Of a stretch of 18,486 nucleotides of DNA, positions 13,326 to 18,486 are shown one piece after another. This stretch comes from DATGYC01 sp035298385. Its GTDB lineage: Bacteria > Bacillota > Sulfobacillia > Symbiobacteriales > Symbiobacteriaceae. The position numbers were made by a program, and so were the translations under genes. The stretch is taken from the NCBI GenBank assembly GCA_035298385.1, contig DATGYC010000400.1, positions 1 through 18,486 on the forward strand, written 5' to 3'. The notes under the pieces are model-generated. The model was not told the DNA's origin. It saw nothing but the letters and a program-made list of their open reading frames with translations, and did not search any database. Numbering within the stretch: position 1 is the first letter of the stretch; every line of letters begins with the position of its first letter.

Positions 13326-14159
13326 CTACTTCTTACGGCGGCTCACGATATACTTCGAAGAAGCCTTCTTCTTCGAACGGGTCTTGTAGCCCAGGGTCGG
13401 CTTACCCCACGGCGTGACCGGCGACGGACGGCCGATGGGGGACTTGCCCTCACCACCACCATGCGGATGGTCAACCGGGTTCATGACGACACCACGGACG
13501 GTCGGGCGAATGCCCATGTGGCGCTTGCGGCCGGCCTTACCGATCACGATGTTCTCGTGCTCGAGGTTGCCGACCTGGCCGATGGTGGCACGGCAGGTCA
13601 GGTGGACCTTGCGCTGCTCACCGGACGGGAGACGCAGAAGCGCCATGCCCTGCTCCTTGGCCATGATCTGAGCGGAGGCACCGGCCGAGCGGACCATCTG
13701 GCCACCAGCGCCGGGCTTCAGCTCGACGTTGTGGACCACGGTACCAACCGGCATGTTGGCGAGCAACATGGCGTTGCCAACCTTGATGTCGGCCTCCGGG
13801 CCGTTCATAACCTGATCGCCAACCTTCAGGCCCACAGGAGCCAGAATGTAGCGCTTGACGCCGTTGGCGAACTGGATGAGAGCGATGCGGGAGGTACGGT
13901 TCGGATCGTACTCGATCGAAACGACCTTCGCCGGCATGCCCTCGAACTCGTTACGCTTGAAATCGATAACCCGGTATGCCCGCTTGGCGCCACCGCCCTG
14001 ATGACGGACGGTGATCCGGCCATAGACGTTACGACCAGCCTTCTTAGTGAGGCGCTCAAGAAGAGACTTCTCAGGAGAAGTCTTCGTGATCTCCTCGAAG
14101 GTGTGGACGGTCATCTGGCGGATACCCGGGGAAGTGGGCTTAAAATGCTTGACTCCCAT
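13326..14159 (-). CDS. rplB: 50S ribosomal protein L2
   Basis: 277 residues. L2 is one of the largest and most conserved 50S proteins, required for subunit association and for the peptidyl-transferase centre structure. The start MGVKHFKPTSPGIRQMTVHT, the core GRNVYGRITVRHQGGGAKRA, VHNVELKPGAGGQMVRSAGA and the signature MNPVDHPHGGGEGKSPIGRP (with the functionally important His) are intact, as is the basic C-terminus. It ends with TAG. The SD AAGGAGG overlaps the rplW stop; the gap is 12 bp. Confidence 0.99.
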   Translation of the reverse strand: MGVKHFKPTSPGIRQMTVHTFEEITKTSPEKSLLERLTKKAGRNVYGRITVRHQGGGAKRAYRVIDFKRNEFEGMPAKVVSIEYDPNRTSRIALIQFANGVKRYILAPVGLKVGDQVMNGPEADIKVGNAMLLANMPVGTVVHNVELKPGAGGQMVRSAGASAQIMAKEQGMALLRLPSGEQRKVHLTCRATIGQVGNLEHENIVIGKAGRKRHMGIRPTVRGVVMNPVDHPHGGGEGKSPIGRPSPVTPWGKPTLGYKTRSKKKASSKYIVSRRKK

Positions 14160-14171
14160 CGTGTACCCTCC

Positions 14172-14456
14172 TTACAGGCCCTCGAAGACCTTGATAGTCT
14201 CGCCCTCGGCTAGCGTTACAATGGCCTTCTTCCAGTCAGAACGACGGCCAGTGAACTTACCAACCCGGCGGAACTTGCCGTGCATGCGAGCCGTGTTAAC
14301 CGAGACGACCTTCACACCGAAGATCTTCTCCACAGCGTCCTTGATCTGGGTCTTGTTGGCGGCCGGAGCGACCTGGAAGTGGTACTTGCCAGCGTCCATG
14401 CTGCCAACAGCCTTCTCAGAGATGAGGGGCTTGAGGATGATGTCGCGAGCGTCCAT
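14172..14456 (-). CDS. rplW: 50S ribosomal protein L23
   Basis: 94 residues. L23 sits at the exit-tunnel mouth and docks trigger factor and SRP. It shows DIILKPLISEKAVGSMDAGK, YHFQVAPAANKTQIKDAVEK, IFGVKVVSVNTARMHGKFRR and VGKFTGRRSDWKKAIVTLAE. The ATG overlaps the rplD stop by one base (TAATG), so it should be translated by coupled re-initiation. rplB follows after 12 bp. Confidence 0.99.
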   Translation of the reverse strand: MDARDIILKPLISEKAVGSMDAGKYHFQVAPAANKTQIKDAVEKIFGVKVVSVNTARMHGKFRRVGKFTGRRSDWKKAIVTLAEGETIKVFEGL

Positions 14457-15079
14457 TAGCCCAGCACCTCCTCGATCTTCGCCACCGCATCCTTGGTGAT
14501 GAAGAGCTTGCCGCCGTTCAGAACACCATACACGTTGATGTTCCGAGCAGCCTCAGCGTTGACACCCGGGATGTTACGGGCGGACTTGTAAACGTTCAGG
14601 TTGGTGTCAGCCGTAACGATGAAAGCCTTCTTGTTAGCCTCGAAGGTCTTCAGCAGAGCGGTGACTTCCTTGGTCTTCGGCGCCTCGAGCTCGAAGGCAT
14701 CGAGGATCACGATCTCGCCAGCGGCGAACTTGGCGGAGAGGGCGCTGCGCAGGGCAACCCGGCGAGCCTTCTTCGGCATGGTCCAGCCATACTTGCGGGG
14801 GTGCGGGCCGAAGGTCACGCCACCGTGACGCCAGTGCGGCGCACGAGTGGAACCCTGGCGGGCACGGCCGGTGCCCTTCTGGCGCCACGGCTTCTTGCCG
14901 CCGCCGGAAACCTCAGAACGGGTCTTGGTGTCGGAAGTACCCTGACGCTGGTTAGCGAGGTACATGTTCACGACTTCGTGTAGAAGGCCGGTGTTCACCT
15001 CAGCCGCAAAGATAGCGTCCGAAAGGGTGATCTCCCCGACGTTGGCGCCTTCCTTATTGTAAACGGCCACGTTCGGCAT
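14456..15079 (-). CDS. rplD: 50S ribosomal protein L4
   Basis: 207 residues. L4 contributes to the exit-tunnel constriction and in enterobacteria represses the S10 operon. The extended tunnel loop is clear: TRSEVSGGGKKPWRQKGTGR, ARQGSTRAPHWRHGGVTFGP (about 53-92), followed by PKKARRVALRSALSAKFAAG. The C-terminal Rossmann-like part ends INVYGVLNGGKLFITKDAVA. AAAGGAGG lies upstream of the ATG. The gap from rplC is 24 bp. Confidence 0.99.
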   Translation of the reverse strand: MPNVAVYNKEGANVGEITLSDAIFAAEVNTGLLHEVVNMYLANQRQGTSDTKTRSEVSGGGKKPWRQKGTGRARQGSTRAPHWRHGGVTFGPHPRKYGWTMPKKARRVALRSALSAKFAAGEIVILDAFELEAPKTKEVTALLKTFEANKKAFIVTADTNLNVYKSARNIPGVNAEAARNINVYGVLNGGKLFITKDAVAKIEEVLG

Positions 15080-15103
15080 GTCTTGCTCCTCCTTTCGGTA
15101 CGC

Positions 15104-15742
15104 TTACCGCTTCTTGGTCAGCTTGTTGCAGTCACGAATCGTGACCAGGGAACCCTTGGCGCCCGGGACAGCACCCTTGATCAGGATCAGGTTGCGCTCG
15201 GCGTCGACGCGCACGACCCGCAGACCCTGAACGGTGACCCGCTCGACACCCAGGTGACCGGAGTTCTTGCGGCCCTTCGGCACGCGCTTCCACTCGCGCT
15301 GACCGAGCGAGCCGGAACCACGGTGATATTTCGAACCGTGAGCTTCCGGTCCGCGGCTGAAGTTCCACCGCTTGATGGCGCCAGCAAAGCCCTTACCACG
15401 GGAGATGCCGGTGACATCGACCAGCTCGCCCTCGGCGAAGATGTCAGCCTTAATCTCGTCGCCCACATTCAGAGCGTCGATCGCCGCCAGGCGGAACTCC
15501 CGCAGGTAGCGGGTAGCCTTGACGGAGTGCTTCGCGAAGTGGCCCGCCTGGGGCTTGTTGACGTGCTTCTCCTTGATGGAGTCAAAACCGACCTGAACGG
15601 CATTGTAGCCGTCGGTCTCCGTCGTCTTCTTCTGAACGACGGTGCAGGGACCGGCCTCAACGACGGTGACCGGAATAATCTTGCCGTCCGCCGCGAAGAC
15701 CTGGGTCATCCCCAGCTTCTTGCCGAGAATGGCCTTCTCCAT
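15104..15742 (-). CDS. rplC: 50S ribosomal protein L3
   Basis: 212 residues from the ATG at 15742, with GGAGGTG upstream; the longer in-frame version runs through a structured gap and is rejected. L3 is an early 23S-binding protein whose loop reaches toward the peptidyl-transferase centre. Visible are MEKAILGKKLGMTQVFAADG, VTVVEAGPCTVVQKKTTETD, VDVTGISRGKGFAGAIKRWN and HLGVERVTVQGLRVVRVDAE. The central loop reads HGSKYHRGSGSLGQREW, slightly unlike the common PGSMG form. A 168-bp leader separates it from rpsJ. Confidence 0.98.
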   Translation of the reverse strand: MEKAILGKKLGMTQVFAADGKIIPVTVVEAGPCTVVQKKTTETDGYNAVQVGFDSIKEKHVNKPQAGHFAKHSVKATRYLREFRLAAIDALNVGDEIKADIFAEGELVDVTGISRGKGFAGAIKRWNFSRGPEAHGSKYHRGSGSLGQREWKRVPKGRKNSGHLGVERVTVQGLRVVRVDAERNLILIKGAVPGAKGSLVTIRDCNKLTKKR

Positions 15743-15803
15743 GGAACGCACCTCCACATCAGTGGTCGCAAAGATCCGGTCCTTAGCACAGGCGAACCGT
15801 TCT

Positions 15804-15865
15804 AGGCGACATGATTTATAAACAACAGGTCGCCTGCCGACCTGACCGGAGCAGCAATTCTCCGG
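15804..15865 (-). promoter_or_regulatory. Competing hairpins in the rpsJ-rplC gap (attenuator-like)
   Basis: In transcript order: CCGGAG/CTCCGG (15846-15851 / 15860-15865); then CAGGTCG/CGACCTG (15826-15832 / 15838-15844), followed in the RNA by TTGTTTAT; then an alternative pairing of AGGCGAC/GTCGCCT (15804-15810 / 15829-15835). The last two share 15829-15832 and cannot coexist. A GC hairpin followed by a U-rich stretch, with a competing helix, is the layout of an attenuator. The U-tract is imperfect, so function is inference. Confidence 0.5.
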
Positions 15866-15910
15866 ATGTAAGGGCCTGGTTACCACCTACGGCGGCACTT
15901 CAGGCGGATC

Positions 15911-16219
15911 TTACAGCTTAATCTCGATGTCGACACCGGCGGGGAGATCCATCCGGGTGAGGGCCTCAACCGTCTTGGCGTTGGCGTCCAGGATGTCGAT
16001 CAGCCGCTTGTGAGTCCGCTGCTCGAACTGCTCGCGGATGTCCTTCTCGCCGTTCGGGGCGGTCAGGATGGTGTAGATCTGCTTCTCAGTCGGCAGGGGA
16101 ATCGGGCCGCTAACGGTAGCACCCGTGCGGGTGGCCGTCTCAACGATCTTCGCAGCAGAGCTGTCGAGGATCTTGTGATCGAAGGCCCGCAGCTTGATGC
16201 GGATCTTCTGGTTGACCAT
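15911..16219 (-). CDS. rpsJ: 30S ribosomal protein S10
   Basis: 102 residues, standard. S10 is in the 30S head and also partners NusB in antitermination. It shows IRIKLRAFDHKILDSSAAKI, VETATRTGATVSGPIPLPTE, KQIYTILTAPNGEKDIREQF and EQRTHKRLIDILDANAKTVE with LPAGVDIEIKL at the end. AGGAGG lies 9 nt before the ATG. The gene lies 99 bp after tuf and 168 bp before rplC; both gaps hold strong hairpins. Confidence 0.99.
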   Translation of the reverse strand: MVNQKIRIKLRAFDHKILDSSAAKIVETATRTGATVSGPIPLPTEKQIYTILTAPNGEKDIREQFEQRTHKRLIDILDANAKTVEALTRMDLPAGVDIEIKL

Positions 16220-16245
16220 TTTCGTGTCCCTCCTCTATTCCGGAA

Positions 16246-16305
16246 TGCTCTTTCGAGCAAGAGAATCTGTCAGGGGCCGCCCTGGAGGGGAGGCCCCCAA
16301 CAGAT
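16246..16305 (-). promoter_or_regulatory. Strong hairpin pair in the tuf-rpsJ gap
   Basis: A 14-bp stem joins 16265-16278 and 16292-16305. On the minus-strand RNA (ATCTGTTGGGGGCC / GGCCCCTGACAGAT) it is continuous because the two central pairs are U-G and G-U; on the plus strand those positions are C-A mismatches. A second hairpin follows in the transcript, TGCTC-GAAA-GAGCA (16246-16259), closed by a GNRA tetraloop. It starts 13 nt after the tuf stop. No U-tract follows, so it reads as a leader or processing element rather than a terminator. Confidence 0.65.
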
Positions 16306-16318
16306 CACTCGATGCTAC

Positions 16319-17506
16319 TTAGCCGTTGATGGCAACGACGACGCCGGCGCCGACGGTACGGCCGCCCTCGCGGATAGCGAAGCGGAGGCCTTCCTCGATG
16401 GCGATCGGGGTGATGAGCTCAACATCGATCTTGATGTTGTCGCCCGGAACGACCATCTCAACGCCCTCCGGCAGGGTGATCACGCCGGTAACGTCGGTGG
16501 TGCGGAAGTAGAACTGCGGGCGATAGCCCTGGAAGAACGGCTTGTGGCGGCCACCCTCGGACTGGGACAGGATGTAGACCTGGCCAGCGAACTTGGTGTG
16601 CGGCTTGATCGAGCCCGGCTTGGCGAGAACCTGGCCACGCTCGACGTCCTTCTTTTCGATGCCACGGAGGAGGGTACCGACGTTGTCGCCAGCCATAACC
16701 TCATCCAGCAGCTTGCGGAACATCTCGAGGCCGGTGACAACGGTGGTCCGGGTGGACTCAGCCAGGCCAACGATCTCGACCTGCTCGCCAACCTTGACGC
16801 GGCCACGCTCGACGCGGCCGGTAACGACGGTACCACGGCCGGTGATGGTGAAGACGTCCTCGATCGGCATCAGGAAGGGCTTGGCGTCGTCGCGCTCCGG
16901 GGTCGGGATGTAGGCGTCGACGGCGTCCATCAGCTCACGAACCGAGTTGACCCACTTGGCGTCGCCGTTCAGGGCGCCGACAGCCGAGCCCTTGACGAAC
17001 GGCACCGCGTCGCCCGGGAACTCGTAGACGGAGAGCAGCTCGCGGACTTCCATCTCGACGAGCTCAACGAGCTCCTCGTCGTCGACCATGTCGCACTTGT
17101 TGAGGAAGACGACGATGGCCGGAACGCCAACCTGGCGAGCCAGGAGGATGTGCTCACGGGTCTGCGGCATCGGGCCGTCAGCGGCCGAGACGACGAGGAT
17201 CGCGCCGTCCATCTGCGCAGCGCCGGTGATCATGTTCTTGACATAGTCGGCGTGGCCAGGGCAGTCAACGTGAGCATAGTGACGCTTAGCGGTCTCGTAC
17301 TCAACGTGCGCGGTGTTAATGGTAATGCCGCGCTCGCGCTCCTCCGGAGCCTTGTCGATCGCGTCGTACGCCATGAACTTGGCGCCGCCGGACTCGGCGA
17401 GGACCTTGGTGATCGCAGCGGTGAGGGACGTCTTGCCGTGGTCAACGTGACCGATGGTACCGATGTTCACGTGGGGCTTGTTACGCTCGAACTTCTGCTT
17501 AGCCAT
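16319..17506 (-). CDS. tuf: Elongation factor Tu
   Basis: 395 residues from the ATG at 17506, with AAGGAGG about 12 nt upstream. EF-Tu delivers aminoacyl-tRNA to the ribosome as a GTP complex. GTPase motifs are complete: GHVDHGKT (19-26), RGITI (59-63), DCPGH with catalytic His85 (81-85), NKCD (136-139) and GSA (173-175). Domain 2 (about 205-297) and domain 3 (about 300-395) follow, the latter ending GGRTVGAGVVVAING. Position 27 is Ser where Thr is common. It lies between fusA and rpsJ, linking the str and S10 clusters. Confidence 0.99.
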   Translation of the reverse strand: MAKQKFERNKPHVNIGTIGHVDHGKTSLTAAITKVLAESGGAKFMAYDAIDKAPEERERGITINTAHVEYETAKRHYAHVDCPGHADYVKNMITGAAQMDGAILVVSAADGPMPQTREHILLARQVGVPAIVVFLNKCDMVDDEELVELVEMEVRELLSVYEFPGDAVPFVKGSAVGALNGDAKWVNSVRELMDAVDAYIPTPERDDAKPFLMPIEDVFTITGRGTVVTGRVERGRVKVGEQVEIVGLAESTRTTVVTGLEMFRKLLDEVMAGDNVGTLLRGIEKKDVERGQVLAKPGSIKPHTKFAGQVYILSQSEGGRHKPFFQGYRPQFYFRTTDVTGVITLPEGVEMVVPGDNIKIDVELITPIAIEEGLRFAIREGGRTVGAGVVVAING

Positions 17507-17546
17507 TTGGTCAGTACTCCTCCTTGAGGACGCATTATGGGATTCA

Positions 17547-17561
17547 ACCCCTTGCGGGGGT
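17547..17561 (-). promoter_or_regulatory. Small GNRA hairpin in the fusA-tuf gap
   Basis: In the transcript CCCC-GCAA-GGGG forms a 4-bp stem (17548-17551 / 17556-17559) with a GNRA loop. It lies 24 nt after the fusA stop and about 15 nt before the tuf ribosome-binding site region. It is short, and its significance is uncertain. Confidence 0.35.
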
Positions 17562-17583
17562 GTGACCAAGGAACAGTGGCTGA

Positions 17584-18486
17584 TTACGCCTTGCCCTGGG
17601 ACTTCTCGATGATCGCCTTGGCCACGTTGTTGGGGACTTCCTCATAGTGGTCAAACTGCATCGTGAAGACGCCACGGCCCTGCGTACGAGACCGGAGGTT
17701 CGTGGCATAGCCGAACATCTCCGAGAGCGGGACCTGAGCACGGATGACCTGCGCACCAGAGCGCGCCTCCATGCCTTCGATCCGACCACGACGAGAGTTC
17801 AGGTCGCCGATGACGTCGCCCATGTAGTCCTCAGGCACGGTGACCTCAACGCCCATGTAGGGCTCGAGGAGGACCGGGTTCGCCTTCGCGACCGCATTCT
17901 TGAGCGCCATCGAACCAGCAATCTTAAAGGCCATTTCGTTCGAGTCGACATCATGGTACGAACCGAAGGTCAGCGTAACCTTGACGTCGATGAGCGGGAA
18001 GCCAGCCAGAATGCCATTCTGAGCAGCCTCGCGGGCGCCGTTCTCGATCGGGCCGATGAACTCCTTCGGAATCGAACCGCCAACGGTCTTATTCTCGAAG
18101 ACGAAGCCCTGGCCGACTTCCGACGGCTCCAGCGTGATGACGCAGTGGCCATACTGGCCGCGACCACCGGACTGGCGAACGAACTTACCCTCGACGTCCT
18201 TGGCCGTGCCGCGGATGGTTTCACGGAAGGCAACCTGGGGCTTACCCACGTTGACATCTACCTTGAACTCACGACGCAGACGGTCAACGATGATCTCCAG
18301 GTGGAGCTCGCCCATGCCCGAGATGATGGTCTGGCCGGTCTCCTGATCGGTGTACATCCGGAAGGTCGGATCCTCTTCCTGGAGCTTGATCAGGGACTTG
18401 GTCAGCTGATCCTGGTCAGCCTTGGTCTTCGGCTCGATAGCGAGCTGAATGACCGGCTCCGGGAAGTCCATCGCCTCAAGAATAAC
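17584..18486 (-). CDS. fusA: Elongation factor G, C-terminal part
   Basis: The last 300 residues are in the window; the gene continues past the right edge, reading in frame to the last base (VILEA before MDFPEPVIQLAIEPK). EF-G is the translocation GTPase, but the GTPase domain lies outside the window. Seen are domain III (DQDQLTKSLIKLQEEDPTFR, SGMGELHLEIIVDRLRREF), domain IV (PQVAFRETIRG and tip region FGSYHDVDSNEMAFKIAGS) and domain V (EPYMGVEVTVPEDYMGDVIG, LNSRRGRIEGM, SEMFGYATNLRSRTQGRGVF). It ends in TAA, 77 bp before tuf. No frameshift is visible. Confidence 0.98.
   Translation of the reverse strand, partial: VILEAMDFPEPVIQLAIEPKTKADQDQLTKSLIKLQEEDPTFRMYTDQETGQTIISGMGELHLEIIVDRLRREFKVDVNVGKPQVAFRETIRGTAKDVEGKFVRQSGGRGQYGHCVITLEPSEVGQGFVFENKTVGGSIPKEFIGPIENGAREAAQNGILAGFPLIDVKVTLTFGSYHDVDSNEMAFKIAGSMALKNAVAKANPVLLEPYMGVEVTVPEDYMGDVIGDLNSRRGRIEGMEARSGAQVIRAQVPLSEMFGYATNLRSRTQGRGVFTMQFDHYEEVPNNVAKAIIEKSQGKA

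Noticed and set aside
12978..14213. 411-codon open frame on the plus strand
   Set aside because: Antisense to rplB and rpsS; low-complexity Leu/Asp-rich translation and no family resemblance.
15815..15820. TATAAA as a -10 promoter element for rplC
   Set aside because: No matching -35 hexamer at 16-18 bp and no TGn directly before it; the AT-rich patch is better explained as the tail and loop of the competing hairpins.
16010..17527. 505-codon open frame on the plus strand
   Set aside because: Antisense shadow of tuf and rpsJ; no ribosome-binding site and biased composition.

Overview
The window is the core of a bacterial ribosomal-protein super-operon, and all 34 genes lie on the minus strand. 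In transcription order (right to left) it runs fusA (partial), tuf, rpsJ, rplC, rplD, rplW, rplB, rpsS, rplV, rpsC, rplP, rpmC, rpsQ, rplN, rplX, rplE, rpsN, rpsH, rplF, rplR, rpsE, rpmD, rplO, secY, adk, map, a KOW-domain gene, infA, rpmJ, rpsM, rpsK, rpsD, rpoA, rplQ (partial). This is the fused str-S10-spc-alpha arrangement. I find no tRNA, rRNA, mobile element, CRISPR array or credible plus-strand gene.

The organism is probably a GC-rich, deep-branching member of the Bacillota (Clostridia or Symbiobacterium-like). Four observations support this: the Zn-ribbon short S14, the zinc-type adenylate kinase, the adk-map-KOW(L14e-like)-infA-rpmJ block with rpsD placed before rpoA, and strong AGGAGG ribosome-binding sites before almost every gene. 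The genus is inference only. Several proteins keep zinc-binding cysteines (S4, S14, L36, adenylate kinase).

Region by region: 16319-18486 holds the elongation factors EF-G and EF-Tu. 10881-16219 is the S10 block (S10 to S17), tightly packed with stop/start overlaps. 5190-10721 is the spc block (L14 to SecY). 3334-5092 holds adenylate kinase, methionine aminopeptidase and the KOW protein. 1-3325 is the alpha block (IF-1, L36, S13, S11, S4, RpoA, L17). Together these make the ribosome, its initiation and elongation factors, the Sec channel, N-terminal methionine removal and the RNA polymerase alpha subunit.

The coding content is conventional. The unusual signal is in the gaps. Most junctions are 0-40 bp, but about ten are 61-245 bp, and most of these carry GC-rich inverted repeats without a convincing U-tract. 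In several, the minus-strand RNA pairs better than the plus strand (G-U wobbles, GNRA loops), and two gaps offer mutually exclusive helices. They could be intercistronic regulatory or processing elements. Protein oddities are an L24 lacking its usual C-terminal part, an S3 with a Gly/Arg-rich tail, a diverged L16 N-terminus, and no TGA stop codon among 33 visible stops.
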